Source of the DNA: Lysinibacillus alkalisoli
Lineage (GTDB): Bacteria > Bacillota > Bacilli > Bacillales_A > Planococcaceae
NCBI RefSeq assembly: GCF_014643595.1
Contig: NZ_BMJT01000005.1
Coordinates: 1-64,000, forward strand
Reading direction: 5' to 3'
Length of the DNA: 64,000 nt
This document shows, in pieces, positions 44,127-52,684 of this stretch. The translations under genes were made by a program, and so were the position numbers. The notes beneath the pieces were generated by a model. It ran no database searches and was not told the DNA's origin. It worked only from the letters and a program-made list of their open reading frames with translations. Within the stretch, counting starts at the first letter, position 1; every line of letters starts with the position of its first letter.

Positions 44127-44168
44127 ACACAAAAATCGAACAAATCCTGTTCGATTTTTGTGTTTATA
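44122..44168 (+). terminator. Terminator after hflX
   Basis: A near 20-bp stem (ATAAACACAAAAATCGAACA and complement) whose 5' arm includes the hflX stop codon; 5-base loop. Confidence 0.85.
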
Positions 44169-44303
44169 GTAAAAAGTATCGGGTAATCGTATATGAATTT
44201 TTGAATAACAAACATTTTTTAGTAAAAATAAGAGGCTACACTACATAATGTCATAATATTTTGTATATAATAAGCATACCATTACTTTGAAGGGATTGAT
44301 GTT

Positions 44304-45467
44304 ATGATTGAGGATTTGCACAAGTTACGACCGAGAATTATGAAAATATTTGAACATTTACACACACATCCAGAAGTGAGCTTTGAAGAATATAAAACAA
44401 CAGATTATATTTTTAGATTGCTAGAAGAAGAAGGGTATCAACCAAAGCGTTTTAAAAATTGCACAGGTTTATATGTAGATGTAGGCTCTGGTGCACCTTA
44501 TATTGGTTTGCGCGCCGATTTGGATGCACTATGGCAAGAGGTAGATGGTGTGTTCAAAGCGAATCATTCTTGTGGACATGATGGTCACATGACAATGGCG
44601 ATTGGCACTTTATTATTACTGAAAGAGTTGCCTCATGACTGGGAGGGAACAATCCGTGTTATTTTTCAGCCAGCAGAAGAGAAGGGACTAGGTGCACTTG
44701 CTGTATTAAAGGAGGGCGTGATTGATGATTTAGATTATTTATTTGGCGTTCACTTGCGCCCCGTTCAAGAGCTTGGCGATGGTTCATACTGTGCCGCTTT
44801 ATATCATGGTGCTTCTGTAACAATAGAGGGTGAGATTGTAGGGGAGGATGCGCATGCAGCACGGCCCCATCTTGGGCAAAATGCTATTGAAGTAGGTGCA
44901 GCCATTATTGAAGATTTACGCTCTACTTATACAAACCCTATGGTGCCTACATCAGTTAAGATGACAAAATTCCAAGCGGGTGGTACAGCCGCTAATATTA
45001 TTCCTGGGCATGCAGCGTTTACGTTAGATGTACGCGCACAACAAAATGATGTAATGAAAGAATTAAAAGATAATATACAACGAGTGATGGACTCTGAACA
45101 ATTGCTGTACCACATTAAGATTAATACAAAAGTTATTTCGGATATTGTAGCAGCTGAAGTGAGTGAAGAAGCAAAACAACTGATGGAGCAAGCCATCATT
45201 GCATCTGTTGGGCAAGAGCGTTTACGAGAGCCTGTTCATACACCAGGTGGTGAAGATTTCCACCACTATGCTGTGCAAAGACCTAAATTAAAAACAACGA
45301 TGCTTGGCTTAGGTTGTGGGCTAGAGCCAGGATTACATCATCCCCATATGAAATTTAATCATGCTCGTTTAATTACGGGTGTCGAGATTTTGACAAATGT
45401 CGTACTACTCGCTTTAAAACAAGCGCAAAAGGAGAGAGAAGTTTATGTTACAAGAGGTGGAAATTAG
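44304..45467 (+). CDS. M20-family N-acyl amino acid amidohydrolase
   Basis: 387 residues of the M20D peptidase family: HTHPEVSFEEYKT near 20, GLRADLDAL and the metal motif HSCGHDGHM near 92-100, EEKGLGA near 130, and a histidine close to the end (GLHHPH). It removes acyl groups from N-acyl amino acids. In the context of the acyltransferase and enolase-superfamily genes that follow, its likely job is desuccinylating an N-succinyl-L-amino acid (inference). The stop overlaps the next gene by 23 bases. Confidence 0.87.
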   Translation: MIEDLHKLRPRIMKIFEHLHTHPEVSFEEYKTTDYIFRLLEEEGYQPKRFKNCTGLYVDVGSGAPYIGLRADLDALWQEVDGVFKANHSCGHDGHMTMAIGTLLLLKELPHDWEGTIRVIFQPAEEKGLGALAVLKEGVIDDLDYLFGVHLRPVQELGDGSYCAALYHGASVTIEGEIVGEDAHAARPHLGQNAIEVGAAIIEDLRSTYTNPMVPTSVKMTKFQAGGTAANIIPGHAAFTLDVRAQQNDVMKELKDNIQRVMDSEQLLYHIKINTKVISDIVAAEVSEEAKQLMEQAIIASVGQERLREPVHTPGGEDFHHYAVQRPKLKTTMLGLGCGLEPGLHHPHMKFNHARLITGVEILTNVVLLALKQAQKEREVYVTRGGN

Positions 45468-46260
45468 AGAGATTACAACATCTGAACAGCTTCAACAATT
45501 ACAAGCACTTGATTTAAAGATTTGGGAAGGGCAAGCTTTACCAACTCATCAAACATTAGGTGCTGCACGTAATGGTGGTATTTTATTAGGCGCTTATTTT
45601 CAAGAGGAGTTAATTGGCTTTAGTTATAGTTTTGTTGGCTATGAAGAAGAACAGATGTATTTATATTCGCATATGTTAGGTGTCGAGCAAACAAAACGAG
45701 AACATGGTGTAGGGGAGTTACTCAAGCATAAACAAAAAGAAATCGCGAAAGAAAAAGGGTATCGTTTAATTAAATGGAACTTTGACCCGCTACAGTCAAG
45801 CAATGCTATGCTAAGCTTTACAAAATTGGGTGCGATTAGTCAAACGTACGTGAATGATTATTATGGCAACTTATCAGATTTCTTTAATGCGGGTCTACCA
45901 TCAGACCGTTTAACAGTGGATTGGTGGATTCAACGCGGTGAACTAACGAGTGTCATAGAAGAGTTAGTAGAGGAAGCAAAACCGATTGTTGACTGGCAGT
46001 TAACACCCGCAGGTTTACCAGCATTACAGGCATTCGACACTACCATCGACTATTTACAAGATGCTTATACTGTGCCAATCCCACAATATTTTCAAAAATT
46101 AAAAGTAGAAAGTGACACATTGGCTGAAGATTGGCGCTATAAAATGCGTGCTATTTTAACGACATTGTTCAATCAAGGTTATGCGATTGTTCATGTTATT
46201 AGAGGTAAGGAGCATGTGAATGAATATTTAGTTGTAAAGAAATCGATTTTAGCTTTATAA
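45445..46260 (+). CDS. GNAT acyltransferase, probable amino acid N-succinyltransferase
   Basis: 271 residues with a GNAT domain in the first two-thirds (LGVEQTKREHGVGELLKHKQ is the CoA-binding turn near 75-95). It starts 23 bases inside the upstream deacylase gene with GGAGAG ribosome sequence, so translation is coupled. The same three-gene set in Geobacillus kaustophilus supplies N-succinyl-D-amino acid for racemisation (established pathway); that role here is inferred from neighbours. Confidence 0.82.
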   Translation: MLQEVEIREITTSEQLQQLQALDLKIWEGQALPTHQTLGAARNGGILLGAYFQEELIGFSYSFVGYEEEQMYLYSHMLGVEQTKREHGVGELLKHKQKEIAKEKGYRLIKWNFDPLQSSNAMLSFTKLGAISQTYVNDYYGNLSDFFNAGLPSDRLTVDWWIQRGELTSVIEELVEEAKPIVDWQLTPAGLPALQAFDTTIDYLQDAYTVPIPQYFQKLKVESDTLAEDWRYKMRAILTTLFNQGYAIVHVIRGKEHVNEYLVVKKSILAL

Positions 46261-46273
46261 GGAAGTGTAACAA

Positions 46274-47395
46274 TTGAAGATTCAAAAAGTCACGATTCAT
46301 CACATTAAAATGCCATTGCAGTTTACCTTTGCGACAAGCTTTGGTGTGATGACAGAAAAAGAATTTCTTATTATAGAAGCAACAGCTAATGATGGCACTA
46401 TAGGTTACGGGGAATGTGTAGCGTTTGCCGCTCCTTGGTATACGGAAGAAACTATTCAAACTTGTTGGCATATGTTAGAAGATTTTTTATTGCCATTATT
46501 ACAAGATCAAGAAATTAATCATCCTGATGAGCTCCAAGCAATCTTTGCACCTATACGTTTAAATCATATGGCGAAGTCAGCTATAGAGGGCGCCATTTGG
46601 GATATTTATGCGCAACAACAAGGGATGAGTTTAGCACAAGCATTAGGCGCAACTCAAAATGAAATCCGTGTAGGTGTAGCCATTGGTTTACAACCTACAA
46701 AGCAAGCTTTATTACAACAAGTAGGTAAAGCAATCGCTATGGGTTACGGACGCATTAAAGTAAAAATCAAACCTGGTCACGATCTTGAAGTGATTTCAAC
46801 AATTAGAGAGCAGTTTCCAGATGTGCCATTAATGGCAGATGCAAATGCAGCATATACATTAGATGATATGGCAAGATTACAAGCTTTAGATGCCTATAAT
46901 CTCTTGATGATTGAGCAACCTTTGGCATTTGATGATTTAATTGAGCATGCCACATTACAAAGACAATTACAAACAGCCATTTGCCTTGATGAGAGTATAC
47001 ATTCATTAGAAGATGTAAAAAAAGCCATTCAAATCGGAAGTTGTCGTATTATTAATATTAAGATTGGTCGAGTAGGTGGTTTGACTGTCGCTAAACAAAT
47101 TCATGATTATTGTAGACAACATGACGTGGGGGTTTGGTGTGGTGGTATGTTAGAGACAGGCATTGGACGCTTGCATAACATCGCATTAAACGCCTTACCA
47201 CATTTTGTGTTACCTGGCGATTTGAGTGGCTCTCACCATTATTGGCAGCGAGATATTGTGAAGCCGCCTATTATGATGGCGCATGGTAAAATTCAAGTAC
47301 CTATGGATAAAGAAACATATCCTGTTATTGATCATCAAGCATTGGCACAATATACTCTCACTAAAAAAGAATATGATGTAACAGGCTTAGTCTAG
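46274..47395 (+). CDS. MenC/N-succinylamino-acid racemase, enolase superfamily
   Basis: 373 residues of the enolase superfamily, muconate-lactonising subgroup. The acid/base lysines and metal ligands are visible: K162-V-K164, D189 (MADANA), E214 (IEQPLA), D239 (CLDES) and K263 (NIKIGR). This sequence type carries both o-succinylbenzoate synthase and N-succinylamino-acid racemase activities. No menB, menD or menE lies nearby, but a deacylase and an acyltransferase do, so racemase is the more likely job. Starts at TTG after AAGGAAG, nine bases upstream. Confidence 0.88.
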   Translation: MKIQKVTIHHIKMPLQFTFATSFGVMTEKEFLIIEATANDGTIGYGECVAFAAPWYTEETIQTCWHMLEDFLLPLLQDQEINHPDELQAIFAPIRLNHMAKSAIEGAIWDIYAQQQGMSLAQALGATQNEIRVGVAIGLQPTKQALLQQVGKAIAMGYGRIKVKIKPGHDLEVISTIREQFPDVPLMADANAAYTLDDMARLQALDAYNLLMIEQPLAFDDLIEHATLQRQLQTAICLDESIHSLEDVKKAIQIGSCRIINIKIGRVGGLTVAKQIHDYCRQHDVGVWCGGMLETGIGRLHNIALNALPHFVLPGDLSGSHHYWQRDIVKPPIMMAHGKIQVPMDKETYPVIDHQALAQYTLTKKEYDVTGLV

Positions 47396-47416
47396 GAAGC
47401 ATTGTTACACCACTCT

Positions 47417-47455
47417 AACAGGCACTGACGAGATTATTTTCGTTACTGCCTGTTT
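47417..47455 (+). terminator. Terminator after the racemase gene
   Basis: AACAGGCACTGACGA pairs with TCGTTACTGCCTGTT (one mismatch, one G-T); nearly the same stem as 41571-41606. Confidence 0.75.
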
Positions 47456-47460
47456 CTTTG

Positions 47461-47567
47461 TCATACGTAATAATAGAAAAGTAGAGCGTGTTGTACTTTC
47501 TCATTTACGTGATAATGTATTCGCAAATGCTACGATAGATGATGAGTTTGCCACAATGTTAAAATAG
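47461..47567 (+). pseudogene. Short gene remnant in an AT-rich gap
   Basis: About 35 codons open to TAG, with protein-like content (RKVERVVLSHLRDNVF, then DDEFATMLK). There is no start codon with a ribosome site. Probably the end of an old gene; the family is unknown. Confidence 0.25.
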
Positions 47568-47835
47568 TATAGACTTTATATGAGGCAATTTTAGAATGAC
47601 ATGATAAAATTTATTAGATATGGTTACATCAAAAAAAATTACAAAAGTCCATAAATGTTATAAATGTATCAATATTAATACATATCAGATGTTTTTAAAA
47701 TATAAAGGATAAAATTATCAATTTAATAAGGAATTAAGCTCAGTATATTTATATTATTATGTTATATTTTCTGTTTTTAAATCTATAATATAAAAAAAGT
47801 TTTACAAATAAATTATAAAAAAAGCAAATTAGCGG
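47568..47835. other. AT-rich gap without a gene
   Basis: Very AT-rich, no open frame of note and no clear repeat. Beyond the remnant at 47461 and the promoter at 47836 I see nothing in it. Confidence 0.6.
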
Positions 47836-47863
47836 TTGATATTATAACTTAAGTTGCTATAAT
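47836..47863 (+). promoter_or_regulatory. SigA-type promoter of the siderophore transporter operon
   Basis: TTGATA, 16 bases, TATAAT. Transcription would start near 47870, just before the Fur box. Confidence 0.65.
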
Positions 47864-47882
47864 GAATATTAGTTGATGGAAT

Positions 47883-47897
47883 TGATAATCATTATCA
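47883..47897. promoter_or_regulatory. Fur box of the siderophore transporter operon
   Basis: TGATAATCATTATCA, a perfect 7-1-7 repeat matching the Fur consensus, placed just downstream of the predicted transcription start. Predicts repression when iron is plentiful. Confidence 0.9.
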
Positions 47898-48022
47898 TCT
47901 TGTGAAAGCAATTAGCATTGTACTATGTTAGACTTTGTCTCCGCTTATGGAGAAGAGTCACTACTCTATTATCATTCCAACAAATGTTACACCACACTAT
48001 ATATTTAGGAGAGATAAAGTAT

Positions 48023-49048
48023 ATGAAGAACTTTAAGTTACTAGTCATTATGGCTGTTTTTGCATTACTATTAGCGGCTTGTTCGAATTCAGGCGACGAT
48101 AAAGCTGACACAAAGGAAGAACCAAAAGAAAAAGATAACGAGAAAACAGAAGAAGTTGCAACAACAGTAGATGTTACAGATGCGCATGGTACCGTTACAG
48201 TACCTGTTAACCCTGAGAAAGTAGTAGCGCTTGATAATCGTACATTTGAAACATTATCAGATTGGGGTATTGAGTTAGCGGCAGCACCAAAACCTGTAAT
48301 GCCAGCAGACTCACCATATGTAGCAGATGAAAAAGTTGTGGATATCGGTAACCACCGTGAGCCAAAACTTGAAGAACTTGCAGCAGTAGATCCAGATTTA
48401 GTTATCGTAGGTCAACGTTTTGGTAGCTACTATGAAGACATTAAAAAACTAGTGCCAAATGCAGTCGTAGTAGACCTTAGTTTTGATGTTTCAGAAGATG
48501 CAGAAACACCAGGAGAGAACTTAGTAAACGGACTTAAAGATTCAACAACTATGTTAGGTCAAATCTTCGATAAAGAAGAAGATGCTAAGAAGTTAAATGA
48601 AGAGTTTGATCAGTCAATTGCAGATGCTAAAGAAGCATACAATGGCGAAGACACAGTTATGGGTGTTATTGTTTCAGGTGGAGATATTGGCTTCTCAGCA
48701 CCAAGTCATGGACGTGTATGGGGCCCAATGTTCGATATTTTTGGATGGAAACCAGCTTTAGAAGTAAATAATACAAGTGCAGACCACCAAGGTGATGAAG
48801 TTTCTGTAGAAGCGATTGCACAAAGTAATCCAGACTGGATTTTTGTATTAGACCGTGATGCAGCAGTAAGTTCTACAGAAGATGCTGTTCCAGCACAAGA
48901 TGTTATTGATAATGCACCAGCATTACAAAACACAAAAGCAATTACTGAAAAACAAGTAATTTATGCACCAGCTGACACGTATACAAACGAATCAATCCAA
49001 ACGTTTATGGAGATTTTCCAAAACATGGCGAAAACTTTAGCTAAGTAG
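48023..49048 (+). CDS. Catecholate-siderophore binding lipoprotein (YclQ/FatB type)
   Basis: 341 residues with lipobox L-A-A-C20, an acidic linker, and a class III two-lobe binding domain (VVDIGNHREPKLEEL; SGGDIGFSAPSHGRVWG). Closest in layout to YclQ and FatB/FpuA, which bind petrobactin-type siderophores. The start at 48023 has GGAGAG about ten bases upstream; a longer reading has no site. First gene of a four-gene importer behind a Fur box, with about 150 bases of leader. Confidence 0.9.
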   Translation: MKNFKLLVIMAVFALLLAACSNSGDDKADTKEEPKEKDNEKTEEVATTVDVTDAHGTVTVPVNPEKVVALDNRTFETLSDWGIELAAAPKPVMPADSPYVADEKVVDIGNHREPKLEELAAVDPDLVIVGQRFGSYYEDIKKLVPNAVVVDLSFDVSEDAETPGENLVNGLKDSTTMLGQIFDKEEDAKKLNEEFDQSIADAKEAYNGEDTVMGVIVSGGDIGFSAPSHGRVWGPMFDIFGWKPALEVNNTSADHQGDEVSVEAIAQSNPDWIFVLDRDAAVSSTEDAVPAQDVIDNAPALQNTKAITEKQVIYAPADTYTNESIQTFMEIFQNMAKTLAK

Positions 49049-49067
49049 GGCAAAGGAGTTTAACATA

Positions 49068-50081
49068 GTGCAAAAGAATGCTACTACTGGAGTTGGGCTA
49101 GATCCCCAGCTCCAGCTTTCTAACCAAAATAAAATATGGACAAAATCATTCATACTAGCCATTTTTGTGGTTGGTATTTTGGCAGTTGTTTCGCTATTTA
49201 CAGGTGTATATGATATCAGAGGACAAGATGACGGTTGGGAAATGTTCTTTATTACGCGGGTACCAAGAACTATTGCGCTAATGTTAACAGGCGCAGCCAT
49301 GGCTATGACGGGTCTTGTGATGCAATTAATTACCCAAAACCGCTTTGTTGAACCGACAACAACTGGTACGATAGAATGGGCAGGTTTGGGCTTATTAATT
49401 GTGTACTTATTAGTACCTGCACCAAGCTTAACACTACGTATGCTAGGTGCTATTGTATTTTCCTTTATTGGTACTATGATTTTCTTTTTATTTTTACGAA
49501 AAGTAAAATTAAGATCGTCATTGATTGTGCCTATTATCGGTTTAATGCTAGGTGCTGTTATTTCAGCTGTCTCTACTTTTATGGGCTTATTTTTCCAAAT
49601 GTCTCAAGTTGTAGAAAGTTGGTTTGTTGGTTCTTTTACATCTGTTCAAGCCGGTCGTTATGAATATTTATGGATTATTGTTATTGTCACTGTTCTCATC
49701 TTTATGTATGCGAATAAACTAACACTTGCAGGACTAGGTGAAGATGTAGCCAAGAGTTTAGGTGTTAATTATAATATGTTAATCCTATTGGCTAACGGTT
49801 TAATCGCGATAGCAGTAGGTATTGTAGCAGCCGTTATTGGGAATTTACCATTCTTAGGCTTGATTGTACCAAATATCGTCTCCATGTTTAGAGGCGATGA
49901 TTTAAGGAGTAATTTACCTTGGGTTTGCGTCATAGGTATGGGGACGATTATGGTATCTGATATTATTTCACGTGCCATTATTATGCCATTTGAAGTACCT
50001 GTATCGTTAATTCTAGGCACATTTGGCGCAATCGTATTTATTGTGATTTTATTAAGACAAAGAAAAACGAGGAGGCTATAA
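49068..50081 (+). CDS. Siderophore ABC permease (YclN/FatD type)
   Basis: 337 residues of the FecCD family with about nine or ten helices. The VVGILAVVSLFTGVYDIR opening, FITRVPRTIALMLTGA and GNLPFLGLIVPNIV are family blocks. GTG start after AAAGGAG. Its stop overlaps the next start (TAATG). Confidence 0.9.
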   Translation: MQKNATTGVGLDPQLQLSNQNKIWTKSFILAIFVVGILAVVSLFTGVYDIRGQDDGWEMFFITRVPRTIALMLTGAAMAMTGLVMQLITQNRFVEPTTTGTIEWAGLGLLIVYLLVPAPSLTLRMLGAIVFSFIGTMIFFLFLRKVKLRSSLIVPIIGLMLGAVISAVSTFMGLFFQMSQVVESWFVGSFTSVQAGRYEYLWIIVIVTVLIFMYANKLTLAGLGEDVAKSLGVNYNMLILLANGLIAIAVGIVAAVIGNLPFLGLIVPNIVSMFRGDDLRSNLPWVCVIGMGTIMVSDIISRAIIMPFEVPVSLILGTFGAIVFIVILLRQRKTRRL

Positions 50082-51145
50082 TGAAGGTATTAGATTATCA
50101 AAACAAAGAGCAGATTCAAACCGATACTAGCCTTCATGAGCGTTCAAGGTCTTCAAAAGCTTTCCGATCTAAAAAAGATGAGAAACGTTATTGGATCATA
50201 TTAGTATCATTGATTGGTTTAGGGCTATTATCCTCGTATGGTTTATTAGTGTATAATAATCCAGTTCCTATAGACTCACCATCATTCATACCTGTAGTAA
50301 CACGCAGAATTGATGCTTTAATTGCGATGTTAATTGCAGCTGTTTGTCACAGTTTAGCAACCGTAGCTTTCCAATCTGTGACAAATAATAAGATTATTAC
50401 ACCTTCACTATTAGGCTTTGAATCGTTGTACTCTGTTATTCAAACAAGTACAATGTTCTTCTTTGGTGCAGGGGCATTAATTAGCTTTACAGGCATTGGG
50501 CCATATCTTTTCCAAGTGGCTATTATGGTTGTGATGAGCTTGCTGTTATACGGTTGGTTATTGTCTGGAAAATATGGTGACCTGCAATTAATGCTATTAG
50601 TAGGTATTATTATCGGCACAGGTTTAAGCGCTGTATCAACGTTTATGCGTAAATTATTGGCGCCTTCTGAGTTTGATTTATTACAGGCACGTTTATTAGG
50701 GTCAGTAAATAATGCGGATTCGTCTTACTTCCCTATTGTTATCCCAATTATTATTGTGATTGCTATCTTATTATTCCTGTTTTCGAGAAAATTAAACGTT
50801 TTATCATTAGGTAGAGATGTAGCAACGACATTTGGTGTTAACTACAAACGAAGTATTATTTATACGCTTGTACTAGTTGCTGTATTAATGTCAATTTCAA
50901 CTTCTTTAATTGGTCCATTAACCTTCTATGGTTTTTTAGTAGCTACTTTAAGTTATCAAGCAGCACCTACATATGATCATCGTTATATTTTCCCAATGGC
51001 ATTAGCGATTGCATTTTGTATATTAACAACTGCTTATTTCTTAATGTATCATGTATTTGACTCTCAGGCTGTTGTTGGTGTAATTATTGAATTATTTGGT
51101 GGAATAATCTTTTTACTTGTTATATTAAGGAAGAGGTCGCTATGA
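50081..51145 (+). CDS. Siderophore ABC permease (YclO/FatC type)
   Basis: 354 residues, second FecCD permease, with an extra charged N-terminal 40 residues before the first helix. Family blocks SLGRDVATTFGVNYK and SLIGPLTFYGFLVA are visible. It overlaps its neighbours at both ends (TAATG, ATGA), so the set is tightly coupled. Confidence 0.9.
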   Translation: MKVLDYQNKEQIQTDTSLHERSRSSKAFRSKKDEKRYWIILVSLIGLGLLSSYGLLVYNNPVPIDSPSFIPVVTRRIDALIAMLIAAVCHSLATVAFQSVTNNKIITPSLLGFESLYSVIQTSTMFFFGAGALISFTGIGPYLFQVAIMVVMSLLLYGWLLSGKYGDLQLMLLVGIIIGTGLSAVSTFMRKLLAPSEFDLLQARLLGSVNNADSSYFPIVIPIIIVIAILLFLFSRKLNVLSLGRDVATTFGVNYKRSIIYTLVLVAVLMSISTSLIGPLTFYGFLVATLSYQAAPTYDHRYIFPMALAIAFCILTTAYFLMYHVFDSQAVVGVIIELFGGIIFLLVILRKRSL

Positions 51146-51894
51146 TAAAAATTACGGATGTAAAAAAAGCATATACAGAAAAAGTGAAGATTGGCCCTTT
51201 AAATATTGAGATTCCAAAAGCAGGGTTTACATCATTAATTGGTCCCAATGGTGCAGGTAAATCAACGACATTAATGATGATTGGGCGCCTATTAGATATT
51301 GACGAAGGACATATCGCTGTAGCAAATATGGACGTTACTTCTACTAAATCAAAAGATTTAGCGAAGGTCATTACGATTTTACGTCAAGAAAATCATTTTG
51401 TCACAAGATTAACAGTAAGACAACTAGTAGGTTTTGGGCGTTTCCCTTATTCGAATGGTCGTTTAACGAAGGAAGATGAAGTCATTATTTCGAAATATAT
51501 TGATTTCTTAGACTTAACATCATTAGAAGGTCGCTACTTAGATGAGTTATCAGGCGGACAAAGGCAACGTGCTTATGTAGCTATGGTGCTATGTCAAGAG
51601 ACGGAGTATGTATTGTTAGATGAGCCATTAAATAATTTGGATATTGCACGCTCAGTACAAATGATGGAGCATTTAAGACACGCTGCAGAATCTTTCGGAC
51701 GAACAATTGTAACAGTCATGCATGATATCAATTTTGCGGCTAAATATTCTGATCGGATTTGTGCGATGAAAAATGGACAAATTGCTGCGTTTGGTACAGT
51801 CGAAGAAATTATGGATGCAGAGACATTAACAAATATTTTTGAAACGAATATTGAAATTTTAGAAGGGCCTTATGGTCCCATTGCGATCTATTAA
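51142..51894 (+). CDS. Siderophore ABC ATPase (YclP/FatE type)
   Basis: 250 residues with Walker A GPNGAGKST near 34, signature LSGGQRQR near 135, Walker B VLLDEPLNNLD near 155 and switch histidine in MHDINFA. Completes the iron-siderophore importer with the two permeases and the binding protein. A terminator follows. Confidence 0.92.
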   Translation: MIKITDVKKAYTEKVKIGPLNIEIPKAGFTSLIGPNGAGKSTTLMMIGRLLDIDEGHIAVANMDVTSTKSKDLAKVITILRQENHFVTRLTVRQLVGFGRFPYSNGRLTKEDEVIISKYIDFLDLTSLEGRYLDELSGGQRQRAYVAMVLCQETEYVLLDEPLNNLDIARSVQMMEHLRHAAESFGRTIVTVMHDINFAAKYSDRICAMKNGQIAAFGTVEEIMDAETLTNIFETNIEILEGPYGPIAIY

Positions 51895-51927
51895 ATTGTA
51901 TTATTTTTTGTATAAAAGAGGGTAAAG

Positions 51928-51969
51928 AGTATGTAAATGTTGTGTAATTGCAACATTTACATACTTTTT
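51928..51969 (+). terminator. Terminator after the siderophore importer operon
   Basis: A 15-bp stem (AGTATGTAAATGTTG and complement, 7-base loop) and TTTTT. Confidence 0.9.
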
Positions 51970-52016
51970 GCGTTATATGTCATGAGCATAGCACACGAAT
52001 GAAAAGGAGAGGTATT

Positions 52017-52628
52017 ATGGTTCGTAAGACAGCTTATTCACTAGCAATAGTGACTTTTTTTATTTTTTGTTTCATGTGGGTGAATTTAAATCATACAGTA
52101 GTACAAAATATTGATCGTATAGCCGTAGATTGGTTTAAAGATAATTCTTTTTTAGCTATCTTTCATTATTTTGGTGAACCTTGGTTTGTAGTGACAGTAG
52201 GTATTATTATTATGGTAGTATTATGGCTGAGAATGCGTGATTATCGTTTAATGTTATTTTTATTAGCTACATTTGGTGGTGGGGCAGCCTTAAATCAAAT
52301 CCTAAAAAATATTATTGAACGTCCACGACCAGAGCGCATTGAGCAATTAATGTCTTATAGTTTTCCATCAGGGCATTCTATGTCCGGCATGATTTATTTG
52401 TTAGCAACAGTCTATATCGTTACAAAATACATAAATTTTGAACGTAAAGAATGGATGGTTTGGTTAGGTGCTTTTATTTTAGCTATTCTTATTGGTATTT
52501 CTCGAGTGGCAGAAAGTCGTCACTTTGGGTCAGATGTGATTGCAGGTTTAAGTTTAGGTTTTACATGGTTTATGCTTTGTGTATATTGGTATGAATTGCG
52601 TGATAAGGCGATAAAGCACACCACCTAA
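52017..52628 (+). CDS. PAP2-superfamily membrane phosphatase
   Basis: 203 residues, about five helices. The three PAP2 motifs are present: K-N-I-I-E-R-P-R-P near 101, S-F-P-S-G-H-S near 118, and S-R-V-A-E-S-R-H-F-G-S-D near 165-176. It dephosphorylates lipid pyrophosphates such as undecaprenyl-PP or phosphatidylglycerol-phosphate. ATG at 52017 follows AAGGAGAGG; earlier in-frame starts lie in the preceding terminator. Confidence 0.9.
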   Translation: MVRKTAYSLAIVTFFIFCFMWVNLNHTVVQNIDRIAVDWFKDNSFLAIFHYFGEPWFVVTVGIIIMVVLWLRMRDYRLMLFLLATFGGGAALNQILKNIIERPRPERIEQLMSYSFPSGHSMSGMIYLLATVYIVTKYINFERKEWMVWLGAFILAILIGISRVAESRHFGSDVIAGLSLGFTWFMLCVYWYELRDKAIKHTT

Positions 52629-52643
52629 TCTCATATGAAAATA

Positions 52644-52684
52644 GAAAAGTACAGCTGAAAAATCATTTTTCAGCTGTACTTTTT
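52644..52684. terminator. Bidirectional terminator
   Basis: AAAAGTACAGCTGAAAAAT-type stem with complement between convergent genes. Confidence 0.85.

Noticed and set aside
44304-47395. Menaquinone synthesis operon reading of the MenC-like gene
   Set aside because: No other men genes are adjacent and the two neighbours fit N-acyl amino acid chemistry better.
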